DNA of 64,000 bases from Seriola aureovittata (lineage: Eukaryota > Chordata > Actinopteri > Carangiformes > Carangidae), in contig NC_079376.1 of NCBI RefSeq assembly GCF_021018895.1, positions 23,770,001 through 23,834,000 on the forward strand. Direction: 5' to 3'. The notes beneath the pieces are model-generated. The model saw only the letters and a list, made by a program, of their open reading frames with translations, did not search any database and had not been told where the DNA came from. Shown here in pieces: positions 23,284 to 35,402 of this stretch. The stretch's first letter is position 1, and each line of letters begins with the position of its first letter. The position numbers and the translations under genes are program-made.

Positions 23284-23420
23284 CGTCAACCCATCCATCC
23301 ATCTATTCCCCAGAGTGGCAGCAAGTTTAGTGAGGTAGCCCCTGGGACAGGATATGTAATCCCTCCAGCTTGTTGTGGGTCAGCTGGACACCCGAAACAC
23401 ATCCTACTCACAAACACCTC
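23284..23420 (-). repeat. LINE 3' tail, likely same family as 3160-3810
   Basis: The stretch with taatccctccagcttgttg and the downstream cctgggacagg/cacatcctac resembles the region just downstream of the RT domain in the same teleost LINE. The tccatccatc run is typical of the tail. No frame. Confidence 0.4.
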
Positions 23421-25446
23421 AACCCACCCATGTCAGTGTAAAAGAGCAGAATGAGAGCAGAGGTGCTTTTCTTTGTTAGCAAAATACCACGATTCACAAA
23501 GTTCCAACGCTAAGAACTAATTACTTTTAGCAAAGAACAAGAAAGAAAACAATGAAGTATATTTCGGCCTCATTTTCATCCAGAACTTTCTGTCACTTTG
23601 GCCAGTTAAAATAAGACATTACATCAGCTGTTGCTAATAAATGTTGATTCCAACGACACCTGAAGTGAACGGGAATATAAACCTCATTCTGATCCAACTT
23701 CACTTGATACTGGATTTCTGACTCCACCCACAGCAACTCTGACTAAGAAATGTTTGCACCAGTTAAACTCCAGTCTACACACTGAGGAGATATTGCCATC
23801 AAACGTAAAAAAAAGAAGAAAAAAAGAAAAAAATATTAGCCCAAAAGTTTGTTTACTCTTTGCTACCATGCGACTGATGTTGTTGAGAAGCAGGAAAGAG
23901 GAGGAACGCTGCACTTTGTAGCTGTAATACGGACAGAGGGTGATTGTTCCCTCAGGTAAAGGTATGTTCCCTGATAGTCTAGTAGATCTGAACACAACCA
24001 GGGGGCATATCTTTGTCCACAGGGTTGTATTTTTGTAGGCGACACCTCATAGTGTTGTGATCTGTGGGATCAGACGGCCTCCGCTCAGAGGCTTCCTGCA
24101 TGGAACGAATTTGTAAAATCAGTCAAACAGTGAATTGTAATGAACAGAGATGGTTGTTTTTCCCAGCAGCCAGATTTTATACTCTGATGTATCATAAGTC
24201 ACAAACAGTGGTAGAGCTGTCATTGACGAACTGTTCAGTCGGATGCTTCTACGCCGAAAAAACACCTGAGTTCACTCTTTCAAACGTCCAGCTCTAAATT
24301 GTGCGTTTCCTCTCTGAAGGTTTGTCCTTTACTACACAGCTCATTAAGTTACTCGAATTTCCTTTTCTACAGTTGTGTTGCGTGTCAGACACTCACTATG
24401 TGGACAGGTGAATCTGAAACACAGCAAATGAACACACACTGACACGAACAGCAACATCCTCTTCGAAATGATGTTTACAACATTTTCAATACAGTGTCTG
24501 AAAGGCAGCTGTCCGTAGCATAGAGTCAATCCTCTAGGGGTCTGAATACAAATGATAACAAAAGACAGAGTTTGGTGATGTGGTGAAGTAGTGTGGGATC
24601 ATGGGAGTTGTTGCAGTCAGAGGTTTTTACCAGGAGCAGAATTATCCACAGAGGTCTCCTCCTCTCTGAAACAAACAGACCTGGTGAGTAAATCCAGTAA
24701 AAAGTAATAAAATAAAACAGTAAAGCAGTTTTACTTTAAAAATCAGCGTTTCTCCAGTATTGTTTGGTGGACACAGGATACTCTGCTGTCTAACATGTAC
24801 TCAGCTTTTTTCTCCGATAACTTAAAATCCAGAAAGCCAATGACTAAAATCCTTCATTTGGTTAAAATATATAGATAAAACCACTCAAGATCTAAAATGT
24901 GAACTGTAAAAAGTGGCTTAAAACTGAATAAAAATGAATTGAATGAATGATTGAAAGGTGACCAAATGACATGAACCGTGACCATGATTAAAATCACAGA
25001 TTTCTCTTCTTTGAGAATTGATGGAAACAGTAAATCCAGTAAATAGACAGAGGTTCATACAGTCATCATGTAGTTTGACATTTTCTAGTTTACCCTGAGT
25101 TACAGGTTGAAGTGAACCAGTTGAATCTTTTCACTGATTCTAATGAGACTGTCCTCCTGTAAAAAAACAAGCCCACAGGTCGTCTGTGCAGCAGGTTATT
25201 ATGACCTATAGTTACGTTTTGTTGCTAGGCGACATCTAGTGGTCGTAGTAATTACGACAGGAGCAAAGGGAAAAGTGGGGTGACGTAGTATAAAGAGACA
25301 AAGTCCACGTCAGGAGGAGGTTGTGGTGGATGGATGAATATGACAAAGGAGAGCGCTGTTCCATTCCCATGTGAAACGACCAGTTTATGTTGTTTCTATT
25401 AACCATGACTGTTCAGCAAAAGCTGTTAATGTTGTTAATATTATAT

Positions 25447-25708
25447 CCATGGCAACAAAGATAGTCTAATGTTGAGGAAGTACTTAAATCCTGATCCTTT
25501 CCTAAACCCAATCAAGCCATGACAATTATTGTAGTAACCATGGCAACGAAGGTACCCCACTCTCAGTATAGTCAGCGTGCCTATAATTGTAACCATGACA
25601 ACCAAGGTCATGGTTGGGGGGTGGGGTGCTCTTTCAGGAGACACTGCTATGGGTCGTATCAGAGGGGAAAAAAACGACCTGTGTGGTTGTTCAGGTTGGA
25701 GGAGGAGT
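25447..25708 (+). repeat. Unnamed dispersed repeat, arm A
   Basis: Matches the reverse complement of 38470-38760 over its length: shared blocks include agtctaatgttgagg, aagccatg, gtaaccatg, atgacaaccaaggtc, atgggtcgtatcagagg and caggttggagg. No coding sense seen. Confidence 0.65.
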
Positions 25709-28309
25709 TGTTGGTTCTACCGGTTCGAGCTTCATGGTCTAGGACCACACGGGCCACACCTCTGTAGACTGCGTCCTCTGAATTGGGACACAAAAGTTCT
25801 TTGCGCTTTAACAAATGTGTAAACCAGAAGATGTTAAACAGTTTTCTTGAGGCTTCACCATAATCACAGAACATTCTACTTACTTTCTTTAGTCTAAAAC
25901 ACTGTTGGTCTAAAACACTTGTCCTGTTTTCAGATCTGCTAGTTAACCAGCAGTGAACTGTGCATCCACACACACCGAATTATTTAAAAAAGAAACAGGT
26001 GAAAACTACTTCAGGTACTATCTCATGCTCTAAAATGAAGGACAGGAAATGTGAGGACACAGACACCATGAGACAACAACACACACCAACATCAGCCCAT
26101 TAAACACAAGAGCTTCTTGAAACCTTACACACACACACCAAAGAAACTGTCAGATACAACTTCAGTATGTGTCCTGTTTAAATGTCAAACAGTCTGAACC
26201 CTTAAAGCCGCATTTCTCCGTCACCAAGATGCCATCAATCTGCCAAGTTTATAGAAATTTACAGGAGTTATAGTTATAAATGAACCCACATGTCAGTGAT
26301 CAGTAATGTCTGATAGGTCTGTAGTTTTCAACCATACAAGTATCTTAACAGGGAATGTATTGAAAGCCACATTAATCTATGCAAACATGAACATTACTGC
26401 AGTCACTCTCTGTGATAACCCAGTTTACTTTCTCTGCTCTCAACAAGGGAATTACAGTTTGTTAAATCATTTTAATCTGTTAATGGTGTTGAAGAAACAG
26501 TAGATAATCATTATGAAAATGTCCAATATAGCACCAAAACAAACATGACCCCTTACTGAGAAACACTAAGGCTAAAACAGCTGAACATGTCCTGTCTGAA
26601 CCAAACTGAGTTCATGTTTCTGCTCAGTTTCTAAAACATGACGGACCAGACCAGAAATACTGGTTCACCTTTTACCTGCGGTGATTCTAAAGAGTAAAAG
26701 TAGAATTGATGTTGTGTCAATCAGACCTGCTGTAAACCAGTTGTCTTGATGAATTCAACATAAAGTACATTTCCACAGATTCAGCAGAACTCCAGTCTCT
26801 GCTGCTCTCAGCTTCTCTCTGATGAAATGATCTGTACAATGTGTTTCTTACACAAAACTGCAAAAAGCTGAGGCAACATTTTCAAGAATATTCCAACAGT
26901 CAAAGAAACGGTAACATTACCGCACCAGCTAGCTAATTAACTCGGTAACATTAGCGATATTTGTCTCTTCAAAAACATTAATGTTTTATCCATCTTATAG
27001 ATAGAACATGACATACAATGACACAAAACATGGCCTTACAGTGAAAGAATAGCAGAATAAAAACAGCAAACGTTAATAGGATTTAAAGGAGAAAGTGAGA
27101 GCAGCAGCGTGTGACGTTTGATACAGTGGAAACATACGTTACAGTAGTTATATCGCCCCCCCAGTGTATTTTATTTTTATTAGTGATGCCTTTATTCGTT
27201 CGTACCAGTCAAAAACACCAGCCTTTTAAACTGAGACTTTACAGTAGGCCAGTTTGAATATCTAAACTCCTCACACTGTAGAGAACAGTGATCGCCACAG
27301 TCATCAGTGCTCCTCCGCCACAGTGTCACTGTCTCTATAGATCACACCGAGGTTTCTCTCCTCACCTCTGTGCTGGTGGAAACCCTCATTAGGTTCTGTT
27401 GCTTCCAGTCACATTCGTCTTAAAAAAACAAAAACAAATTCAGATCCAGGAACATGTGCAAATGACAAAGATTCTTCTAATGTAGCATCTATAGCAGGCG
27501 AGGTAAAAAACCTGTTGATACTGTACCAAAAGGAAATTCTGTAGATACATGGGTTGCAAGACGTTAGCCTGATTCTCATCACGGCAGTGCTTTTGAATAT
27601 AATGTTTAATCTGCTGCTCCTCTGTTTACTAAATGCATTTGTTCATATTAGGGAAATGAATCCAAATTACAAAGTGAATATGCTTAATATAGCAGGTTAT
27701 TTACAGCATAATAAATGCAGGCAGCGTTTGTTTTTCATAGCTTCTTTGCCCAGTTATCAGAGCCGCATTGCTGTGTATATTAATTGCAGAGTATCATTTC
27801 AAGGATTGTGCACGTTTCCACAGAGCTGTGTGTTAGGTTAGCACTGATGGCTCCTAGGCAGTAGGTTCTTTAGGGCCCTCAGTTCCCCGGCTTCAAACTC
27901 CTCTGTCTTGGCTTCAAAAATGATTGTTTTCATGACTTGTGTTTGAAATAAATGTGAGTTTATATCGCTTTTCAATCTTTGTAACTGAAGTGTAACCGAA
28001 AATATTCATTTAAATGTGTTCATGTAACAGTACACTTCAGACTTCATGTTGCATTCCCCTCCTTGTGAGTAGCTTCACACTAGAAATCGAATGCTGTATT
28101 CTTTCAGCCTCAACCTCAAGAACACGTTCAACGATCGCGTGGACACGACAGCGAGGTTGTTGTTAACGGTATTGATGATGATGATGATGATGCTATGTAT
28201 TGCATTCAGCCCAAGCCATATAAACACATCTGTCATCTGTGCGCAATATCATTCTCTGTAAATGTTGCTCATGTTGTATTGTGACTACTAACTCAACACA
28301 CTGTGAGAA

Positions 28310-28315
28310 AATAAA
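28310..28315 (+). terminator. gabrg1: Candidate distal poly(A) signal of gabrg1
   Basis: AATAAA followed within about 25-40 bases by a G/T-rich stretch (gatgatgtggtgccgtttgatg). Nothing coding lies between the gabrg1 stop at 22761 and here. Mammalian GABRG1 also has a several-kilobase 3' UTR. Other AATAAA copies lie nearer the stop (for example near 23637), so usage is uncertain. Confidence 0.35.
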
Positions 28316-28335
28316 GCAGTGCCTGGGAAAAGATG

Positions 28336-29816
28336 ATGTGGTGCCGTTTGATGCTGCTGCTGCAGGAAACAGACAGTGAGAACTGATACGTCAGGAGAAG
28401 GTGAAGCAAGACACAACACCACATAGCACAACAGTGTGATAGGACTTAGATCAGAGTTACAGTCATCTTAGTGCACAACTAGTAACTGCCCTCATGAGTG
28501 GAGAACCGTCAGAGAAGACCAAACATATCAGCATTTTAATTCTTATGTATAATCTCTTTCATTTTATGATTATTCTCCTTTAACTCTAATTTTAGCCTAA
28601 TTTTCTAGTAATGGGAGCAGGCCAGGAATTTGATCATTTTAGGGGCAATGCCATTTGGCCTTCAGCGTCACAAAGATCTTTAGGTCACAAAGGCCGCCGA
28701 GTGATTTGATGCCTGAGTTTCTGATAAGAAAAAAAAACCCAAAGAAAGTTAAAAAAAATCATGCATCATTCACACACTTTTAATATAGATAAAAAAGAAG
28801 TTTTAAGATGCAGTCCATTGTGAATCAATTGAGAAGCGTCATGTATCAATTTACCAGAATCTATAAATGCGTAAAAAATTAATTGAAATTCCCCTCGTTT
28901 ACTTTCACATTGCCAACAAAAGCCAGTTGTTAACAGGTTCACGGTCCGTCAGAACCAGTTCATAGGATGTGCTGTCCAACCAGGACGTCAAAGTGTTCAC
29001 AGCTGTTTCAAAAGGCCACACTGTTGGAGAGTGAAAAGCCAGCAGTCACAGAGAGAGGAGACTCCATATTGTTTAACAATAGGGATGATGGTGCATGTTC
29101 CACTATCGATGTTCGCAGTAATGCTCTCAGCTGTGCAACAAAGAGTGGTGAGAGAAGTTAAATCTTCTGTCACCTCCACACAGCAGGTCAGTCACAGCAG
29201 GAAGTGGGAGTGAAAGTCAGATCACTTGTTTTTGGAAAGTGACTGAAGTAAAAAATAAAATCAAAAAGATATATATTTTCCAGAGAGTTAAAGCTCAAGA
29301 GCTAATTTTGTTCTAATGTGCATCCTGGGCTCTAAATGAGGGACAAGCAGTATACGAACTACTCAAATACAGTTTACATCCAAGACCTGCAAAGTTACAG
29401 TGCACTGCACCAGTTTGGACTGGACTGTTATTTTCATGTGTAGACTCTGGTGTTTGTGAGTTTCATTTTTAATTAGTTTTTAATGTTTGTGGGGTTTTTT
29501 TTAATGCCCATGCTGCAGACTCATATTCCCACCTTGAGGAAAATAAAGTGATACATTTACTTGAGATTAAAAACAAACCAAATTGAACTATTGTTTTAAT
29601 TTCCTGGATGTCAGCGAACACCTCAGTGTCTGATAACGAGATGATGTTTTGGGTTATTACCACAAACACAGCAGACATGGAGAAGATAATTAGTGGGATC
29701 AGTAGTATTTCATTTCCCATAAGCCCCTTTGCTCCCTGTCCTCCGTTATCTTACTAGTGTCATTAGTTTTACTAATAAAGATACAAATATAAACTTTATT
29801 ATGACACGTGTGTTTT

Positions 29817-29868
<52 letters not shown>

Positions 29869-31909
29869 TGTGTGTGTTGTGTTAGTGGAATCACTGACTC
29901 AAATTGACCCTTGACACCTAACAAATAATCTTGAATTGCACTAATTTGTGTCTGATGCTTTTGCAGTGAAAAAATTCAATTAGCTGGTGAGAAATTTTTC
30001 AAATTAATATCTCAATTAAAAACACAGAATCTATGAATATGTAATTATTTTACGATGAGATACAGATTTCACAATCAGCTTTAAAACATGTCTGGAGAGG
30101 AGCTTTAATATTTGGTCTAACATGGTTTTCACACATAAAACATCTCCTCTTACTTCCTGATTGAGATATCTGGGTCAGGCCTTATGCCCCGCCCACCACC
30201 TGCTGGCTCCAGGTGGACAGGTGAAAGAGCAGAGAGTATCAAGATGGTTAGAGGAGGAAACATCAGAGAGACTCAGCCACATGTTTGAGCCTCAGTCAGA
30301 CCCAGACTCAGATGAGGAGTCTGAGACCAGAACCAGAGACTAGCAGACGGATCAGAGCGGTTAGCGTAGTTAGCATCTTTTGTTTGTTTTTTAGCTTGTA
30401 ACTGGCAGTGGGTGACATAGTGTTAGCAGTTGTGCTAATGCTAACTCTCTTTCTGTACTGACAAGGTTTCAGGTTTATTTAGCCCCACCCCCTGCCCCCA
30501 CAAGTTGACAGGATTGGTTCCTTAGATTTGTGACGTATTAAACCCTGGATGTCTTTTTATTACTTCACTGCAGTTCCAATTCAGTCATGGTGCTGACTGT
30601 CTTTAGACTCAGAGAACCTTCCAGTGGTACAATTTGAACCTACATCATTGTGTACAGCGAAGGTCAAACATCCAAGAGAAACAACAGTGACCAGAGCACA
30701 TTTCGTCTGCCTGCACACTCTCAGTATTTGAGCCTAGTCTTTGTAAATGAGATCTCTGGCGCTTCTCTGCAGGGAACACTAAAGCCTGTAAACACGTCCT
30801 CTGAATATTACCCTGTCTGTTCACAGAGTCAGAGCTCTGAACAAACACTGTGCTGTAAAACTACTTAGAATTTCCTCAGTGTTCAGTTTCTCCTTGATTC
30901 ATTTTTAATTGGAATTTAATGATGAAACATCGGCTTCTAGGGAAATGAAAAATTTTCTTAATGCAGGCAATTTTCAGCTGCTGGGTACACTGTTACAAAA
31001 AGACATCTCCAGAGTGTGAGTTATCCAAAGACGCTTTGAGGTTTCTTTTGTTGTTCAGGTCCCACATCCCTCGAGCTGTGCCTATATCTCTCTTTCTCTT
31101 TTCACTGGAAGGTACCAATTACCATGCGAGCTCAATGGGAGAAGGCAGCGTCGCCTGAATGGTGACGCTGACAAGGGGATGAAAATAAAGCCAACTGTCA
31201 TTTCCTGGTGAGGCGTGATTACGGGGTATGAAGATGCGCAGAGTTGAAAAGCTCCCACCTCCTGGCTGATAGATGAGATTGCAGAGTGAAACCTCTGGAT
31301 TAGTTACATGAACAGAAACAGAGCTGCTGCAGGACACGGTTTATACTGAGGTTTAACTGAGACAGGGTTTATAATGCTGCCTTTTAGTGGATGATCTGAA
31401 GTGATGAATGCCTGTTGTTACATTTATAAAAAGGTGTGGGTGACTGGATACATTATAGCATCAGTTCTGTTGAGTGTGGACTCGGCAGCTGTAGGCTGTG
31501 GGTATAAACCAGCCATTGGGCGTCTCTTCCAGGTGGCGTTTCTCCTCCCTTTCCTCCGCCTGTTTCAAAAACCTCTTCACTTCAAGAAACAACAACAACC
31601 TCTGAGCCGCAACCTACTCTCTGAGGATTTCGATCCTGTGCACTCAATGTCCGGGGGCTGTACAATGAAGCCAACACTGAGCTACCAAAAACATACAGAC
31701 ATGAAAGGGATATTCCCCTCGTTTCCCTTTCAGAGAGAATATGTACAGTGCTTTTCCAGAAATGATGAACCACACTCTTTTGATCATAACTACAGTTGTT
31801 CCCTTACCTATCATGTGAATCAGCCTCATGAGATAACTGGTGTGAGACGAAACATCAGGACGATCATGAGGACTGATCCTCAGGGGATCCAGGTAAAGGC
31901 ATGTTGTTC
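28336..31909. other. Intergenic, no gene recognised
   Basis: Between the candidate gabrg1 poly(A) site and AGGTCA copy 4. Contains a (GT)n tract, a short acidic frame at 30161-30343 (ending DPDSDEESETRTRD) of unknown nature, and an unrecognised frame at 31401-31940 whose end runs into the repeat. None has promoter, splice or domain support. Confidence 0.45.
29822..29878. repeat. (GT)n microsatellite
   Basis: About 57 bases of nearly pure GT. Confidence 0.95.
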
Positions 31910-32185
31910 TCAGGTTGTCCGACTGTACATCTCATTCTAGTGGATGCGATATCTCAGTAACGCCTTGACTGAAATTCTTCAAATTTGGTACAAACATTCA
32001 CTAGGACTCAAGGACGAACTGATTAGATTTTGGTGGTCAAAGGTCAAAGGTCAAGGTCACCCCAGAAAAACACTTTTTAGCCGTTACTCAAGACTTCACA
32101 CAGCAATTATGACAAAGTCTCACTCTAATGGTTGATATTTTCTGTGACTCTGGATAAACAGGGATGTAACCTGAAACTAATCTGA
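31910..32185 (+). repeat. AGGTCA-repeat family, copy 4
   Basis: Plus-strand copy with a triple half-site: AGGTCA at 32041-32046, 32048-32053 and 32054-32059 (DR1 then DR0). It ends gataaacagggatgtaacc. The next copy follows within about 60 bases. Confidence 0.75.
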
Positions 32186-32229
32186 GTGGTGGAGGCAGAC
32201 AGCCACGAGGAGGTGATTCTAGTTATACC

Positions 32230-32590
32230 ATTAAACTCTGCACAAGCATATTGTTTGTGGGTTGTCCATAGTTATGTCCATCTGACCCATTCTCGCGGAT
32301 GCGATGTCTCAGTAACGCCTTGACAGAACATCTTCAAATTTGTCAAAAACATTCACTTGGACTAAAAGATGAACTGATTAGATTTTGTGGGTCAAAGGTC
32401 AAGCTCGCGCTGACCTCCCAAAATGTGAAAGTGATATCTCAGGAACTCTTACAGGGAATCCCTAAACATTTGGCACAAATATCCACTGGGACTCAAGGAT
32501 GAACACAAACACTTTTTAACCATTACTCAAGCAATTATGACAAAATTTCACAGCAATGGTTCGTATTTTATATGACCCGGAAACATTCAG
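32230..32590 (+). repeat. AGGTCA-repeat family, copy 5
   Basis: Plus-strand copy: gatgtctcagtaacgccttg, ttcaaatttgtcaaaaacat, gatgaactgattag, gggtcaaaggtcaag, and a second internal unit ending in tatgacccggaaac. Arranged in tandem with copy 4. Confidence 0.7.
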
Positions 32591-33429
32591 CCTCAAACTA
32601 CAGGCCTCTGAATTTCACTGTGCGACCAGAAATGAAGCAACATAAATATGAATCCACATTTACACACATGCTAGACTGAGCTGTTCTGTGGCGACTGCAG
32701 ATTGATTAAAACAGAAACGTATCAGTTCTGTCAGACGTGCATGAGAAGGTTCAATAATCACGAGCTTTGCTTAACAGAAGTTATTGACTGATGGAAAAAC
32801 GTTTCTGCACAGTTAGATCTACACAGCGTCTTCACTTTAATGTCTGAGCTCTCGCTCTGTCGGACCTTCACGGTGAAGAGAACATGACGTACGTTCGCTC
32901 TGATGAAGGTCTGAAGTCAGACGAGCACTTGATTAGGTTCATCTTCTACCCACTGAAGAGTTGCAGTACATGTCTGATTAGCTGAGCAGCACATAACCTG
33001 ATCGAGGAGCGTGTAATGTCTCCTCCCTGATGCTCAGCAGAACGAGGTCTCGTCCTCGTACCGAAGGAAGCAGCGGCGCCTACGAGCTGCACAGCATGAC
33101 TGACTCATTGCTCTCATGCCTCGATGGTCCGGCCTCTCGTGCCTGGCCCAGGTGCTTTCAGTGCAGGTTATGCATGTGTGGGTGGGTTTTCCTCCTGCTG
33201 GGTTATAGGCTTGGACAATATGAATGTGACCCATGAGGGACTGGTCTGTCCATAGTCTCTGTGTCCCAGTTGAGGGGCTGCGTCCTTTGGAGCATGCGAT
33301 CAACCAAGGCCAAACCGAAGGAGTCCACCTTATTCTCTTTTTTGAAAAGCGATTCATCACTGGCGCGCAAAGAATCTTGGGATATGTTGGGCCGTGAAGG
33401 ATCTCCCTGTTGTATCCTTCGATGCCGAA

Positions 33430-33735
33430 CAAAAGACTAGGGCTGGAGCGACGCGACGACAACTGACGATTAACGTCACGTGCATCAACGCGTCGCAAGG
33501 AGGAAGTAAGATGGCTGCGCCTGGTCAGAGCATGGACTCCACCGAAGAGAAAGCTGAAGCGAAAAAAAACTTCGCCCACAATCATCTAAAGTGTGGGAGT
33601 ATATTAAGTAGAGACCGAACAACATGGTGCTCTGCAAGCGCTGCAAAAAAGAAATGGCTTATCACAGCAGTACACCGCCGTGCTGAGCACTTGGAGCGGA
33701 GCTTTATTTTGGAGAGACTTTATATCGGACTGTAA
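33430..33735 (+). pseudogene. hAT-like element start with BED zinc-finger remnant
   Basis: Begins with the hAT-like end tagggctggagcgac, runs through CpG-rich sequence to ATGGCTGCGCC, then shows SKVWEYIK and LCKRCKKEMAYHSST in two frames: the start of a BED finger (aromatic W-YI, CxxC). The rest is shifted and lost. No matching right end was found. Confidence 0.6.
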
Positions 33736-34343
33736 AACACACATTACCAAGACTGGGCTATTTTTTTTCTATTAGGGAAATAATGACCTGCAGTGCACTG
33801 TCATATTTCCCTGTCCCCTAAAGCCTGTGGGAGCATATACGCTTCCAAATTTTACACCCGTTTGCGTAAGAGTCGTGCCTTTCTCACGAAATTTTATATT
33901 ATTAACTCTCAGAATATTACGACTTTTTTACTTTATTTCGTAGTGTTCCGTCATAAATTGTGACTGGTGTCACAATTGAAATATGATTTATTTTGCAGAT
34001 TGTTCAGCCAGTGATCCGTATATGACGATTATTTATAATAAAGGTTGAGGGCGGTGCTGAAAGTGTGCGGCAGGTTTGCATTATCAGCATGGCTCTATGA
34101 AAAAGTCGGTCCGGTGCAGACTGATAAACTCAACTATCGGAGTGCCTTCATGTGTCCACCTTAACTATCACAACTAAAGGCCTAACCCCCAATGCTTACC
34201 CATAACCACCCAGTTCTAACATTAACCTTTAAACTGAGTCTGAACACTTAAACAGGGATTTGAAGCTGTGTCGAACAGTGAGGAGCAGAGTGTGTCCTGC
34301 CCTTCACTCCCAGCATACACGACTCAAACTGGTCCTCCAGAAG

Positions 34344-34348
<5 letters not shown>

Positions 34349-34409
<61 letters not shown>

Positions 34410-34511
34410 CCACTGTGTTTTCTTTGAGCGTGAATGGTTGAGTTGACAGCTCACGCTTTAAAGAACAGAAGAAGAGATTCTCACTCACTCACTCACTCAC
34501 TCACTCACTTA
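34349..34511. repeat. (CA)n and (CACT)n microsatellites
   Basis: CA run from about 34349 to 34406, with a CG-rich start, and a CACT tetranucleotide run at about 34482-34511. Confidence 0.95.
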
Positions 34512-35371
34512 CAGGGTGAAATCAATAGAAAAAGTCACAATCAGTGTGAATAATAGATAACAGAGCATTTTCCTCTCCTGTAACTCGTGCTCGTCTCCTG
34601 CCTGTAGTCGACAGGTAAGTGGTTTCCTGTCACCGACACTTTGTTTGAGCTTCATGTTTCTCACTAAGTCACGACTCTAACTTCCTATACTGCTGCTGCT
34701 GAGCCACTCACTTACCACTGTGACATTACTAATTACCAGTAATCTTAATTATCATTCAAATTACATTGTACCTGTTCATTAGTGATTCAGTAATATTTTT
34801 TTTCTGGATCATTTCCTGAGGGTTTCTGTTTTCACATTAAACTGTGGATGGGAGAGATAAGAGCTTCAAATTAGTTTAAGTGTAAAAAGAAAATCATGTG
34901 TAAAGGTTTGTGGTCTCTATCATAGCAGCAGCCCTTGGCATAAACACATGACTCATCCTCCTTTAGCCCAACAGTCAAGTGCCCCTGAACGAGCCGATTA
35001 AAAACACGCTCACTTTTGTCATAATTACATTTTAAATTAAAAATGAAATTAATTGAAATTGAAATGAATTAAAATGTATTTATGTAAAGTTACTGAAATT
35101 CTTGGAATCAGATGTTGTTGATCCCTATGGACAAAATTCAGCAACAATTTGCGATTCATCTACACTGTTGACCGTTAGAGAGTGTTTCTGTGACATACAT
35201 GAGACTTTCACACATGTCCCGCCTCATGATTCGGTGCTGCATGTCTTTCCTGTGCTGACAGTGTCTCTCCTGCATCTTCTGCTCTCTGCCTGGACATCTT
35301 CCCCTCTCACCTTCATGTCTGAGGGAGTATGAGGATTCATTTTCCTAACTGACGGTAAACATATCAAATGT

Positions 35372-35402
35372 ACGGTGGCCCCGAGAGCTCAACGCACTGT
35401 AA
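35372..35402 (+). repeat. Fragment of the TACGGTGGCCC MITE family
   Basis: TACGGTGGCCCCGAGAGCTC matches the left end of the element at 44205, then diverges. Confidence 0.5.

Larger units (their letters stand above)
22762..28335 (+). other. gabrg1: Candidate long 3' UTR / downstream region of gabrg1
   Basis: No coding sequence recognised. Contains an old LINE tail (23284-23420) and one arm of an inverted repeat pair (25447-25708), which argue against the whole span being conserved UTR. The part from about 27550 to 28330 is repeat-free, AT-rich and homeodomain-site-like in places, and ends at a good poly(A) signal. Confidence 0.3.

Noticed and set aside
31401..31940. Plus-strand frame of 179 codons as a possible gene
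   Set aside because: Its end runs into an AGGTCA repeat, and there is no domain, splice context or promoter. Left as unrecognised sequence.
33034..33585. Minus-strand frame of 183 codons
   Set aside because: It is antisense to the hAT-like element start and its Arg/Ser-rich composition reflects CpG-rich repeat sequence; no motif recognised.
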